The notes below the pieces were generated by a model that was not told where the DNA came from, did no database searches, and saw only the letters and a list, made by a program, of their open reading frames with translations. A DNA stretch of 64,000 nucleotides from Hygrocybe punicea (lineage: Eukaryota; Basidiomycota; Agaricomycetes; Agaricales; Hygrophoraceae). Below are positions 34,441 through 46,902 of this stretch, piece after piece. The position numbers and the translations under genes are program-made. Each line of letters opens with the position of its first letter. The first letter of the stretch is position 1. Where the stretch lies: the NCBI GenBank assembly GCA_963556145.1, contig OY744466.1, forward strand, positions 5,243,820-5,307,819, given 5' to 3'.

Positions 34441-34960
34441 GTTGTAACTATTCGTCAGGGAGGATAAAGGTAGGCACGGAATACAAAAGTGGAAACCATA
34501 TATCCGGGAATGGCAATTGTCGATTACGTGGTGAGATATTGTCGAGGTGGAAGTCAGAAGTATCAATGGCAGAAGGGTTTTGGTGCCGATGCCAAAGATA
34601 GATCATGACAATGTAGAAACCGATCAGGAAGGTGATGGCGATGCTGCCAATGATGATTACGGTAATTAGCTGTGTCGGGAGTACAGCCATTGTGAATCGG
34701 TTTGTCATGGGATGAAGTCAACAATATGTCAGGGCAAGGGAAAAGACAATAGCGATGATGTCCGTCAGCAAGGAGAATATTTGGGTACAGCAAGGTCACA
34801 TGGGATATGTCCATGGTCGGTCTGGATTGTTCTAGAAGAAGAAAGAATAAAAAGGGAACAAGAACAAGAATAAACAACAATGTTCAAAAGAAGACAAAAG
34901 GCAAAGGGGAACGAACAAGGTAGGTGTGGTAAAGTGGAATCGTCATGGTGGGATCGTCAT
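34441..34960 (-). other. Possible small single-pass membrane protein frame, unsupported
   Basis: An 86-codon minus frame (34448-34708) contains one strong hydrophobic segment (QLITVIIIGSIAITFLIGFYIV) followed by polar sequence. No homology is recognised and no regulatory context is clear. It may be transposon cargo or chance. Confidence 0.25.
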
Positions 34961-34961
34961 G

Positions 34962-35674
34962 CTAGGTACCAGAGTTGGAATCGGAGTTGTGGAGTTGCAA
35001 AATGTAACAGTCATCAACCTGGTGACTTTCCTCTTCTTCCTCTGGCCTGAAGCTTTTCAGCTTTGGCTTGTAGACTAAAAGTTGTGACTCTTCTTGGCTA
35101 TCAAGCTCGAAACTGTATGTGCTGCTTTCAGTATCGCTATTGTTGAGAGGCATATTGATCTTTGATGATAATCCTCCCCTTTTGCCAGATCCTGCATGGT
35201 CCACGTCTGCATTGGTGGCTGGCCCCATACATTTCGCAAGATTTACTGTGATTTTCTCAGCCAGTGGCTGAGCTGCCTTGGCTTTGTTTTGCACTTCAGT
35301 GAGTAACATATTATCTTCAAGGTTAGCAATTCTTTTCAAGCTGGCCTTCCTGGATGCGGCAGCATCCACTGCCTTTTGAGCTTTCTTGGCAAGAGCGGCA
35401 GCTTTGTCTGCAGCAACCTGTGCTGTGAAGTTCTCCATGGTTTGACTACCTTCACATCCAGCAGCCCTGGATGGAGATTTGCCTTGGTACGACATGGACG
35501 GTTGGTAAGTGGCTCCACATTTTCATCTGTATCAGCACAAAACACATCATCAAATTTTGTCCTCAGTCTGTTGGAGACCTTTAGATGACCTACCTTCAGC
35601 TGAAGGCTCGGAATATTTTTTCCCTCGTCCTTTGGTTCCATCAACTGGTTGGCATCCTGAGTGGTTGTAGTCAT
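34962..35674 (-). pseudogene. Coiled-coil accessory ORF of the Plavaka element
   Basis: Two overlapping minus-strand frames together give one protein: an upstream part with NVEPLTNRPCRTKANLHPGL and a downstream part with AQVAADKAAALAKKAQKAVD, continuing to IANLEDNM and an acidic C-terminus. The switch between them lies near 35440-35470 and is either an intron or a frameshift. The basic N-half and Ala/Lys-rich coiled coil resemble the divergently transcribed partner ORF often seen beside Plavaka transposases. Here it starts about 150 bp from the transposase start and points away from it. Its role in transposition is unknown. Confidence 0.5.
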
Positions 35675-35821
35675 TGAAGCAATGTAAGAAATTGCTAGCT
35701 GGAATGGTGGGGTTTGTTTTGGTTTTTTTCACCGCTTTTGACCCTCAAATTTCAAGATGCCAAACAATTGCAACTTCAACATTTCTTACTTCCTTCTCAG
35801 GCACCACTGTGACACCACGAA

Positions 35822-37031
35822 TGATGCAAAATTTTTCTTGTAACCTAGGGCTTTGCAAAGGCAAACATAAAACATTCAAAAATTGTTCTGGTTACACCCA
35901 GCACAAGAATTCTGCTCATCCCCCATCAACCCAGTCTCATATACCTGTTCATCTGAGCCGCATACCAGATAATTTCATTGAACCTGATATTACTTTTAAT
36001 TATGATACTGGGGATGATAATATGGCAAGTAGTCATGGGCAAGGTGCTCAAATTAAATGGCATCCGATCCTCAATGGTGTGTTCCATGACTTCATGTATT
36101 AAAAAATAATTAAGTAATATTCAGGTGTTTCATGTGATGAAAATGGAAGTACACCTCCCACCACAGTTGAACAATGTCCAACCAAATTTTCACCGAATAA
36201 ATCTTGGTCCGAGTTTGAGATTGCCGATTTTCTTTATCAGCGAAACCAGATGCCTGGATCACAAATTGACGATCTTATGGACTTGTGGGCTGCTGAAAGC
36301 AGTACAGCACCCTTTGAAAGTCACCAAGGTCTCTATGATATCATTGACTCCACAACTCTGGGTGATGCACCATGGAATTCATTTTCTGTCTCATACTCTG
36401 GTGACCTCCCTAATGGTGAAATTCCTATGTAGATGACTTCCGAATACAATGTGTGGCATCACAACCTACATACTTATACGCAACCAACTGGCTAACCCAG
36501 ACTTCAAGGATTACATTGACTATGCACCTCTTCAAGAATTCCAGGAAAATGGTAAACAGAGGTGGACCGATCTTATGATGGGCAACTGGGCTTGGAACCA
36601 GGCAGTATGTTGCCTCCCCATTCAACCAATCATTGAGCACTAAAATCAATGGTTAGAATACAATTTTGGAAGAATCTGATGACACCCATGGTGGGATGTT
36701 TGTTCCGGTCATCTTGGGTAGCGACAAGACTACAGTTTTGGTTGGCACTGGAAACAATATGTTCAATCCATTATACGCTTCTGTTGGAAATGTCCATAAC
36801 AATGTCCGTCACTCTCATTGTAATGCCATTGCCATTATTGGATTTCTTGCTATCCCCAAAAGTTGGTGATCTATTCTCACCATGGTACAGTTGCTGAATT
36901 AAGTATTTCATAGCTGACAGGAAACATGCAGACAATCCAGATTTCTGGAAGTTCAGGCGTCAACTTTTTCACTTGTCCCTGGCAGCAATAATTGAACCAT
37001 TTCATGTGGGGATGACCACCCCAGAAGTCAC
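35822..37031 (+). pseudogene. Plavaka (CACTA-type) transposase, 5' part
   Basis: Begins with an N-terminal C2H2 finger (CKGKHKTFKNCSGYTQHKNSAH). It then shows the family's HPxLNG block, the FADFLYQRNQMP-like region, PWNSFSVSYSGDLP, NPDFKDYIDYAPLQEF, TDLMMGNWAWNQA, GGMFVPVILGSDKTTVLVGT, YASVGNVHNNVRHSH and FRRQLFHLSLAAI to MTTPEVT. GT-AG introns separate several of these. A TAG at 36430-36432 replaces an expected Trp (TGG), and at least one frame change follows near 36450. At TTPEVT the gene is interrupted by the 9 kb foldback element and resumes at 46018. Plavaka transposases are RNase H-fold enzymes that cut and paste DNA in the nucleus; this copy is inactive. Confidence 0.85.
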
Positions 37032-37189
37032 GAGCCCTTTCAGCGTATCTTTTCCATGAAATGTGGGTCAGCTGAGATGGACAATTCCCACTTGAAGTGG
37101 GCCAGCTGACCTCGGCCGACTAATATCTTTTCCCAAGGCAGATGGCTTGGCCGAGGCATACAGCTGGCCACCCCAAGTGGGTTGGCCAA

Positions 37190-37745
37190 CCAGGGGATAT
37201 TTTGCCCAACTGGGTGGGGGTTTCAGCTTGCCATCAGACATGGGTTGGCCGACCATCTGCCATATATTGGCTGGCCACCAGGCATGGGTTGGCCGACTAG
37301 TAGAGATATTTTGGCTGGCCATCCAGCGTGGGTTGGCCCCCCCAACTGGATGTATTGGCTGGCCATTAGACATGGGTTGGCCGACACAGCTGGATATATT
37401 GGCTGGCCATTAGGCATGGGTTGGCCGACCCACTGCCATATGTTGGCTGGCCATCTAGAATGGGTTGGCCGACCCACTGCCATATTTTAGCTGGCCATCA
37501 GGCATGGGTTGGCCAACCCACTTGCATATTTGGCTGGCCAGGAAGCCTGGATTGGTGGACTCTCTGGCTTATCTTGGCTGGCCATCAAGCCTGGGTTGGC
37601 TGACCCACTTACACATTTTGGCTGGCCATCAAGCATGGGTTGGCCAACCCACTGGCATATATGGGCTTGCCATCAAGCATGGGTTCGCCAACCCTCTAGC
37701 CTATATTGGCTCCCTATGAGGCATGGGCTGGCATACAAGCAGGGA
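37190..37745 (+). repeat. Left subterminal array of about 44 bp units
   Basis: Roughly 12 units built on TGGCTGGCCATYAGGCATGG followed by GTTGGCCGACCCACTGCCAT. Tandem frames across it are by-products. Confidence 0.85.
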
Positions 37746-37819
37746 TATTTTACACTTCAGGCTACCCCCAAACCTGAACAACTAGTTACAACTCACCTCT
37801 AGTACTGAACCATCTACAT

Positions 37820-39010
37820 GTTGGTAAAAGTACTGGGCAGCCCTGGGATGAAACCATTGTCCCTGGGACGATACGTTGGGACGTCCCATTGTCCCTGGTC
37901 CAGTGTATGGGATGGCCCATGGGACGACATTTGGTGTTGTGGGATGTCCCATGTCCCATGGGACATCCCACACAGAGGGGGTGTCTGGGGGCATTTGGGA
38001 CGTCCCTTCCCTAGCTATTCAATAGAAAACTTAGAGTGATGACAGCATCTAATTATAAATTTCCAGGCCTTGTCATGGCCACTATGGGTACCATGGGTGC
38101 TATGGCATAGTATAAGATTGTACATACTTATTCTTTTAAGAGTCACAGAGCTGATTGTCCTTCAAGGTCAGTGGCAGGGTGTGAAGATACAGCAGTTGTT
38201 TCCACATATAAAGACAGAAGGAGTGGGACAGGAAAAGTGCTGGAGATGTTGGGTAATGAGATGGGATTGAGGGGGAGGATTGAGGGTGTGCTTCTAGTAA
38301 ACCAATCCCTAGTGCATGTGGCAAGCTGAAGCTTGTAGGGGAGTAAGTGAGCAGAACATGCATGATATACAAAGAAAAGTAGGGCTACATAAGCAGAGGA
38401 GGCTGAGCTGAAAATTAAACACGTGTATTATGAAGAGCATTTGATCAGGATATCAGTGGTTATTACATTATTGGCTGTGCATACAATGGCTGACTGGGAA
38501 GCAGATGCAGAGGAGAGATCTGAAATTAGAGTGTGTCTTGAGGACAGTGGACTTGGGTAAGGAGACATCTCACAGAGGCTTTATTGGGACATCCCACAGG
38601 CTTGTCTGGGATGTCCCTGTCAGTTTGCAGCTGAGGCTTTCGGACATCCCTGTCATCTCGTGGGACATCCCACCAAGGCTTTGGGACATCCCACAGCCTT
38701 GTCTGGGACATCCCTGCCAGCTTGTGGGACGTCCCAACGAGGCTTTGGGACATCCCACAGCCTTGTCTGGGACATCCCTGTCAGCTTGTGGGACATCCCA
38801 CCATGGCTTTGGGATGTCCCACATCCTTGTCTGGGACGTCCCTGTCAGCTTGTGGGACATCCCTGCCAGCTTGTGGGACATCCCAACGAGGCTTTGGGAC
38901 ATCCCACAGCCTTGGCTGGGATGTCCCTGCCAGCTTGTGGGACGTCCCACAGCCTTTTCTGGGACATCCCTGTGAGCTTTTTGGATGTCCCACAGGCTGG
39001 TTGGACTGAC
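37820..39010 (+). repeat. GGGACATCCC repeat cluster, present only in the left arm
   Basis: GGGACATCCC or the perfectly palindromic GGGACGTCCC occurs many times at 37855-38010 and in an array of about 88 bp units at 38570-39000. The right arm has no counterpart, so this is a separate insertion inside the left arm. The interval 38040-38560 between the clusters has no gene. Confidence 0.7.
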
Positions 39011-39164
39011 TGCTTGCTCAGCATCTGCTAAGTAATCATACCAATAAACCATTATATCATATGTTATAACATAATTTTAAATAATTTACATTTAGCAACT
39101 TACTTAAAATAGACATTGCAAATCAAATAATTATTTTGCTTAATTATATACATATCTACATTAT

Positions 39165-40800
39165 CAGGAGATGAGGGGGGGTGGTGGTGGTGGTGGTGGT
39201 GGAGAGAAGAGGAGAGGTGGAAATGACCAGGGGGAATGGAGGGGGTGGGCAAGGGGAGAAGGGCAGGAGGTGGATGGGAGGTGGGGCTGGCAGGGGGCAG
39301 GAGATAGACAGGGGGAGAAGAGGCAGGAGGAGAGAGGAGAGGGAAACAGGAGGAAATGGGAGGGAAACGGGGGGGACCTACAAAGTTACATACCGGGGTT
39401 ACCCACATGTCCACCCCCCTCCGTGTCGCCCCCATCGCCCCCATCATCGTCGTCGTTCCCATGTGGCCCCGTTCCCATTCGTGTTGCCATAGCCGTCCCA
39501 TTTGCCGTCCCATCCTCGCCATTTCCGTCCTCACCATCCCCATTGTCGTCGTCCTCGTTGTCGCGGTCTCCGCTGTCATCATCCCGTTCCCTCGTCCCGG
39601 TGTAGTAGTAGATCACGTGACCAGTCCCTTAGTCAGTAGCAGTTCCTGATGTAGTAGTCAGTTCATCCTTCCTATCCAGTCGACTTCCACCTCAAGTCCT
39701 GTGTGAGCCCCCGGAGAGGTACCTCGGTACCTCTCCACCGGCCATCCTCGGTTCCGTTGCCTGTTGTCCCGGTCCCCGTTCCCGTCCTCGCTGTCCTTGT
39801 CGTCGTCCTCGTTGTCCCCATCCTCATCCTCATCCTCGTCCTCGTTGTCGTCCCCGTCCCCGTGTGGTGGCCCACAGCCGTCGGCCCCGTGCTGTTCGTG
39901 TTGTCGTTGCCGTCCTGTTTGCCGTCCCGTCCTCGCCGTTTCCGTCCTCATCGTCCCTGTTGCCGTTGTCCTCGCTGTCCCGGTCTTGTTGTCCTCATCA
40001 TCCCACTCCCTCATCCCGGTCGTCCTCGTTTCCGTTGTCCGTTGTCCCCGTCCCCGTTCCCGTGCTCACTGTCCTGGTCGTCCTCATCCTCGTCCTCGTC
40101 CCCGTTGTCCTTGTCGTCCCCGTTGCCGTTGTCCTTGTTGTCACGGGCTCCGTGGTCCTCGTCGTCCCGTTCCCTCGTCCCGGTCGTCCTCGTTTCCATC
40201 GTCCATTGTCCCCGTCCCCGTTCCCGTGCTCACTGTCCTGGTCGTCCTCATCCTCGTCCTCGTCCCCGTTGTCCTTGTCGTCCCCGTTGCCGTTGTCCTT
40301 GTTGTCACGGGCTCCGTGGTCCTCGTCGTCCCATTCCCTCGTCCCGGTCGTCCTCGTTTCCATCGTCCATTGTCCCCGTCCCCATTCCCATGCTCACTGT
40401 CCTGGTCATCCTTGTCCTGGTCGTTGTCCCTGTTGTCCTCGTTGTCCCCGTTGCCGTTGTCCTTGTTGTCACGGGCTCCGTGGTCTTCGTCGTCCCGTTC
40501 CCCCTCCTGGTCATCGTCCCGGTCCCCATGCCCGCTGCCCTACTTGTCATCCTCGTCTTCGTTGCCCCTGCCCATTGTCGTCTTCCCGTTGTCGTGGTTC
40601 CCGGTTCCCATCGTCGTCTTCCCCTTTCATGTCGTGGTCGCGTTCGTTCGTTTACCCTGTCGTCCTCATTCTCGTCGTCCCCGTTCTTGCTGTCGTGGTC
40701 AGCCTGGGTTGTCCCCGTTCTGGGCTGTATCCTCCCTCCTTGTCGACCGCATCCGCGTCTGCCTGTTGGCCTTGTTCGCGTTCATTTGGCGCGAGGGTGC
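39165..40800 (+). repeat. G/T/C-rich low-complexity core, left arm
   Basis: Made of GTCCTCGTCGTCCCCGTTGTCC-like trinucleotide-biased repeats, including two long near-duplicate blocks at 40010-40200 and 40190-40370. All three plus frames stay open for more than 320 codons because the sequence lacks A on this strand. It is inverted and diverged at 42090-43110. Confidence 0.8.
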
Positions 40801-41400
40801 GGCAAAAAAACCTAAAACTGTTTACTATTAATAATTAGTTAGTAGAATACATGAAAAAGATAAATGAACCACTTACCTGGGGTGCTCTGGCATCCGCACC
40901 GTTGTCACGTCGTTGTTGAAAGCGACAAGTCTTGTTGAACTCGTGCACGAGACTTTCAACCGGAATTTGCCGATGTCCCAAACGGGGTCGAGTTGCCATA
41001 TAGGGAAGGGTGGCTGAATTTTCTTATTATTATTACATGTACTACAACACCTCAATGGCCAGGGTAAGACCCTGAAGAGAAGTAGGTATGATACACCTAC
41101 CCCGAGGAAAGTTTATCTATTTTATTTCATTTTATATGTGGAGATATTCACCATGCATTTTATGCCTCTGCCAAAATTGGACCCTTAAACAGCTAACTTT
41201 GCGAGTACACGTCTGAAAAATCTAAAATTAATTCTAGGAGTGCTAGGTAAGGTATAGATTGTGTTCCAGACAAGTGCCTGGTAGTTTGTGGTGCAGGGAA
41301 TGTGTTGTAGCCAAAATGAAGTTGGATCTTTGCATTGTGGCTAGACAATCAAAAGTCCATATAAGCACACACAATCATGAATGGAATGTGAGTGACAAGT

Positions 41401-41500
41401 NNNNNNNNNNNNNNNNNNNNNNNNNNNNNNNNNNNNNNNNNNNNNNNNNNNNNNNNNNNNNNNNNNNNNNNNNNNNNNNNNNNNNNNNNNNNNNNNNNNN
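41401..41500. other. Assembly gap (100 N)
   Basis: Exactly 100 N, a conventional placeholder for a gap of unknown size. It sits at the symmetry centre of the foldback element: flanking sequence on both sides is inverted-homologous up to the gap. Confidence 1.
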
Positions 41501-42089
41501 CATTTGTTTGGAACTTCGCATTGTTGGCTGGTCAATGGAAAGTCCCATAATTATTTGGATTCAAGTCATGTACTCACAGCTTTACTATTTGTTGGCTACA
41601 ACACATTTCCTGGAGTACTAAGTGCAAGGCACTTATTTTGACAATGATGTATGCTTCACCTAGTATTGCTAGAATTAATTTTAGATTTTCTAGATGAGTA
41701 CTCGCAAAGTTGGGTGTTTAAGGGTCCAATCTTGGCAGAGGGCTCAAATACATTGAGAATAGCTCTCTCTGTAGGATCAAATAAAATACAAAATTTACCC
41801 TACTTGTGGGTATGGTATACTTACATCTATGCAGAGCCTTACCCTGCCAACTGAGGTGTTATACAGCATGTAAGAGCATTAAGAAAATCCAGCCACCTGT
41901 ACCAATATGGCAATTCAGCCCCATTTAGGACATCGGCAAATGCTGGTTGAAATTCTCATGCGTGTTCAAGCCACGTCACCCTTTCTCTTGACTTCGACAG
42001 GCAAACGGTGTAAAAGAACACCACGCTAAGTTTTTCATTTTAAGGTTCTTTTTTTATTCTACTAACTAATTTCACATCGTTTTTAGGTG

Positions 42090-43110
42090 TTTTTTGCCAA
42101 TGTCGCGTCAGACGACGATGAAAACTGCCACAGCAACGACGACGCCAGTACGTCGGCCAACGACGCGACGCCCATAACAGAACTGCATGGACGGCAACCA
42201 CAAATGCGACGGGTCCTGGAACAGCCACCCGGCGAGGTCGAACGAGGCCCGGCACAACAACAATGGCCATGGCAACAACGACAACATGGAGCAACGGCGG
42301 AACCACGAGAATGGGAACGGGAACCACGAGAACGGGGACCGCAACAACGAGAACGGGGCAACGACGAGAATGGGGACCGCAACAATGAGAACAGGGACTG
42401 CAACAATGAGAACAGAGACGGCAAGAATGACGACGGGGATGGGAACACCGACGATGGGGACGGGAACGACGAGAGCGGGGGCGGGAACAATGACAAGGTG
42501 AATGGGAGTGGGACCGGGAACTACGACAACGGGGAGACAACAACGGGCAGGGGGAATGGAGACAAGGATGGCGAGGAGGACAGGCACGGGAATGGGAATG
42601 GGGACAATGGAAACGAGGATGACCGGGATGGGGGAACAGGACAACAAGGACCATGGAGCCGGGACAACAAGGACAACGGCAACGGAGACGATGACGATGG
42701 AAATGGCGAGGATGGGACAGCAAACAGGACGTCAACGACAACACGAATGGGAATGGGGCCGACTGCCGTGTGCCACCACACGGGGACGAGGAGGAGGACA
42801 GGGGACAACAAGCATGGGGACGGCAGGCATGGGGATGGCAAGGATGGGGACAACAAGGGCAAGGATGATAAGTAAAACGGGGATGAGGATGAGGGCGAGG
42901 GCGGCTGGGGCGAGGATGACAGGGACAAGGATGACGAGGACAACGAGGATGAGGGTGACGAGGGCAACAAGGATGATAGCAATGAGGATGATGGCGACGA
43001 GGAGGAGGAGGATGAGAATGATGAGGAGGACAGTGAGTATGGGAATGGGGACAGGGGCAATGGACGACAGACAACAAAGACGGTGAGGACAGCGAGGACA
43101 AGGACGGGGA
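42090..43110 (-). repeat. G/A/C-rich core, right arm
   Basis: The inverted partner of 39400-40800 (minus-strand text again GTCCCCGTTCCC-like). The shared non-repetitive island, encoding CGG/WWPTAVGP.FVLSL in both by translation, shows common descent. Confidence 0.8.
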
Positions 43111-43229
43111 GGAAATAGATGGCTCAAAGTCACCTCGCGACCCAGAGTCACCTCGCGACCACGCACCTTCGCGTCAATTGTTGTGGGTGGGGCATTCGCG
43201 AGGTTACCAGGGACGAATTGACAGCCGAG

Positions 43230-43690
43230 AGAACAACGGCAGCGGCAGCAGCAACAGCAGAAGCAACGGCAATGGCAGCTGTAGCAGGGGGACCTGGAAC
43301 TGCAGCAGCAGTGGGGTTGGGAACGACAGCAGCAGTGGAACTGGGACTGAGAACGGCAGCAGCAGCGGGGGGTGGGAACAACAACAACTAGAACGGGGAT
43401 GGCAACAGCGGCTATGGGAGCAGCAGCAACAGCAGCAGCAGCAGTAGCAGCGGGACCGGGAACGGCAGCAGCAGCGGGACCGGGGCCGGGAACGGCAGCG
43501 GCAGCAATGGAACAGGTGGGGGCCAATGGCAACAGCAAGGGGAACAGCAGCCAGAACCGGCAGCGACAACGACAATGGCAAGGGGAGCAACTGCAGCGGC
43601 AATGGCAGCAATGGCACAGGCAGCAGCAATGGCAACCAAACTGGCCCACTGGCAGCGGCCATGGCAAGGGGAGCAGCAGATGGGGTGGAG
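43230..43690 (+). repeat. GGCAGCAGC/GGCAACAGC low-complexity tract
   Basis: CAG- and CAA-rich triplet repeats with (CAG)n up to about 30 bp near 43418-43452. No counterpart was recognised in the left arm. The following 43700-45060 holds no gene; two telomere-like CCCTAA units at 44770 are too few to matter. Confidence 0.6.
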
Positions 43691-45179
43691 GACAAGTGAT
43701 ATGAGATGAGGGTGGGGGAATCTCCCCACTGTCCTCATTTTATTTTGTACCTATGTAGAATACATAAATGACTTTCCACTTACCTGGCCTGAATGTCAGA
43801 ACGCGTGTATCACATGATGATCAACAAAGTGCGTATCTACACGTGACATGTCACATGGGTGATGTCACGTCTGGGCGCCCAGACATGACATTCTATATTG
43901 TGACACATGTGTGACCATCAAAACAACGTGTCGGGTCACATGAACAAATAACTACAAGACCAAATAACTACAAGCCCATCAAATGCGGTTGAAAATTTCT
44001 TCTTACCTCACCACCACCACTGCCACCTTTGATAACACTACAGGATCTTTGGCTGTTGTACCGGGCAACAACCAGAGATTCTGGAGTGTTATTGGCATGA
44101 CAGGTATGTGATTTCCTTTGGATTTGCTGTTTAGTTCACAGGGCTACATTTACTGTTGCTTTTTCCGGAGTCAGGTATTGTCTTTGTCATGTTTGCATTC
44201 AGATAAGGGATTTCTGTTAGCTGATTACTAACAATACTCTTTTCAAGGATTACTTTTTAGTGAATATTGTGGTATCTCTGCATGCCCAACCATCGGTGGT
44301 GGGTCCTCAGCAATGAGCACTTGCCACCATGGGTCTTCGATTAGGAATTCAGGGAGGGTGAATCCACCTGAGTTCCTGGCTAGGCAACCTACTTGTAGTG
44401 GGCCTGGTGGCATTGACAAGCATTTATTGGGTAAGTCTCATTTTCATTATGAATCCTTGTATTATTGACATTGTATCAACAGGTGATGTGTTTTACTTGT
44501 CTCAATTTCTTGTATTGTGTTTCGTTTGTATTTTCATGGTTTGTTTGTTTTGTGTTTGCAAAAATTTTGACATTACTTCTCTTGTCAATCAGTCTTGATC
44601 AAGAAGGAGAAGAGCTCCTCCTTCAAGATTGAGACTGAATGACTTTTCTTTGCAACTGTATTTTCTTCGTAGTGTTCTTTTCACACTTAAATGTGTGATT
44701 TCACATTGTTGTACTTTAGTGGATGTAATGTAAATCACTGTGGACATATTTATTGATTTTTATCGCTGCTAACCCTAACCCTAAGTCACTGGGAGGAAGT
44801 TTGGAGGTGCACGAATATAATATTCAGATATCTTCTCAAGATGAAAATATGTGTGTACATTATTTGATTGAACCAGCCACTTTTCATGTAATTAATTTTT
44901 GTGAAATTGGAGCATGTGACCAGACAAGATAAATCTCTCAGATCGCTAGTCATACCTATTGGCTAGGTGAAATGACCACCCACCTCTGTGAAAACCAGCT
45001 TGTGCTGGCTGAGCAAAATATTTTCTGGTAAAAACATATTCCCACAAGATGCTGTTCCATGGTAGGCCAAACACTATTAGTTGACTAGCCAATGTACCCA
45101 TTGCTGTTGATCAACCCATGCTAACTGGCCAGCCAATGCATCAGCCAACCCATCTCTGCTGGTCAACCACATTTCTCTG

Positions 45180-45840
45180 CTAGTCAGCCAACCAATGCCT
45201 GATGGCCAGGTAAAATATCCCTGCTTGTATGCCAGCCCATGCCTGATAGGGAGCCAATATAGGCTAGAGGGTTGGCGAACCCATGCTTGATGGCAAGCCC
45301 ATATATGCCAGTGGGTTGGCCAACCCATGCCTGATGGCCAGCCAAAATGTGTAAGTGGGTCAGCCAACCCAGGCCTGATGGCCAGCCAAGATAAGCCAGA
45401 GAGTCCACCAATCCAGGCTTCCTGGCCAGCCAAATATGCAAGTGGGTTGGCCAACCCATGCCTGATGGCCAGCTAAAATATGGCAGTGGGTCGGTTAACC
45501 CATTCTAGATGGCCAGCCAACATATGGCAGTGGGTCGGCCAACCCATGCCTAATGGCCAGCCAAAATATCCCTATGGTTGGCCAACCCATGCCTAATGGC
45601 CGGCCAATATAACCAGCTGTGTCGGCCAACCCATGTCTAATGGCCAGCCAATATATCCAGTTGGGTCAGCCAACCCACGCTGAATGGCCAGCCAAAATCT
45701 CTCTACTGGTTGGCCAACCAATGCCTGGTGGCCAGCCAATATATTCCAATGGGTCGGCCAACCCATGCCTGGTGGCCAGCCAATATATGGCAGATGGTCG
45801 GCCAACCCATGTCTGATGGCAAGCTGAAACCCCCACCCAG
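45180..45840 (-). repeat. Right subterminal array of about 44 bp units
   Basis: The inverted counterpart of the array at 37190-37745, about 14 units (GGCCAACCCATGCCTGATGG core). Confidence 0.85.
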
Positions 45841-46017
45841 TTCGGCAAAATATCCCCTGGTTGGCCAACCCACTTGGGGTGGCCAGCTGTATGCCTCGGC
45901 CAAGCCATCTGCCTTGGGAAAAGATATTGGTCGGCCGAGGTCGGCTGGCCCACTTCAAGTGGGAATTGTCCATTTCGGCTGACCCATGTTTCATGGAAAC
46001 AATACGCTGTAAGGTGT

Positions 46018-46862
46018 GAAGTCACACTCTGTCCTGATGGACATTTTTCACGTGCGATATATGGGTTAGGGTCATATATAGCTGATTATCCAGAGCAGGT
46101 GCTCCTATCATGTGTTGTTCAGGGCTGGTGTCCTCAGTATTTAGGTTCCTCATTAACAGTAAATTTCACTACTTATCTTATCTCAAGGTGCACAGCAAAG
46201 CCCGAGAATCTGGATGGCCATGCTGGTCCTCAATCCCAAGAGCACTCAGAGGCTCTCCTTGATGAATTTAATCTAAAAATGTTGTGGGAGGATTATTGCA
46301 TAGTTGATGATGTTATAGTATGTTTTTGAGTATGCAAAGCTTCATATTTCCTTACTTATCATCATCAGCCATTCACTTCAACCTTCCCACATGCGGACAT
46401 ACATGAGCTCCTGACATCAGATCTTTTACACCAATTAATAAAGGGCACATTTAAGGATCACCTTGTCACCTGGGTTGAACAATACCTACACAATGTGCAT
46501 GGTAAGAGTGGTGCAGTGGCCATTTTGGCTGACATTGACCAACAGTAAGTATTTCACGATACTCTGTTGCATATATTCTAATATTGACTTTGATTCAGGA
46601 TTGCTGTTGTTCTGTCATTCCCTGGCCTACAGCGCTTCCAAGAAGGTTGTGGCTTCAAGCAGTGGACTGGAGATGATTCAAAAGTGCTTATGAAATCCCT
46701 GTTCTGTTGTCATAACTATTTAACACTTTTTCTTAGGTATACCTACCTGCAATTGCTGGCCATGTACCTCCTCAAATGGTCTGACTTTGGCAGCATTTCT
46801 GGACTTTTGCTACCTTGCACGATGCTCTGTGCATACTGAATCTACACTAGATGCTATGGATG
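46018..46862 (+). pseudogene. Plavaka transposase, central part after the foldback insertion
   Basis: Resumes with EVTLCPDGHFSRAIYGLGSY and IADYPEQVLLSCVVQGWCPQ. After further exons follow NLDGHAGPQSQEHSEALLDE, HADIHELLTSDLLHQLIKGT, FKDHLVTWVEQYL, AVVLSFPGLQRF, GFKQWTGDDSKVLM and VYLPAIAGHVPPQMV, and after a frame change AAFLDFCYLARCSV. Several GT-AG introns (for example GTAAGT at 46544) lie between them. The expected C-terminal third is missing; sequence belonging to the adjacent hAT element starts near 46862. Together with 35822-37031 this is one transposase gene. Confidence 0.85.
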
Positions 46863-46902
46863 TAGTGAATGACATGGGTAACCCCTGGGTAATTCCAGGG
46901 TT

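Larger units (their letters stand above)
37032..46017. mobile_element. 9 kb foldback element inserted in the Plavaka transposase
   Basis: Inverted ends (left ...CAGCGTATCTTTTCCATGAA; right, inverted, ...CAGCGTATTGTTTCCATGAA) are flanked by GAAGTCAC at 37024-37031 and 46018-46025; with one mismatch the duplication may be 9 bp, as in MULE-type elements. The two arms (37032-41400 and 41501-46017) are inverted copies over most of their length, including the tandem arrays, the G/T/C-rich cores, the AAACCTAAAA/TTAGTTAGTAGAATA junction and the sequence right up to the N gap. No transposase is recognisable. Removing the element rejoins the Plavaka frame exactly. Confidence 0.85.

Noticed and set aside
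37190..37745. CRISPR-like regular repeats
   Set aside because: The units are contiguous tandem repeats without unique spacers, and the genome is eukaryotic.
39703..40838. Three overlapping plus-strand frames of 324-370 codons (Pro/Val/Ser/Leu repeats)
   Set aside because: All three frames are open at once because the strand is almost free of A, so stops cannot occur. The sequence is low-complexity and its inverted partner behaves the same way.
44765..44790. Telomere-like CCCTAA repeats
   Set aside because: Only two units occur, inside a transposon; no telomeric array.
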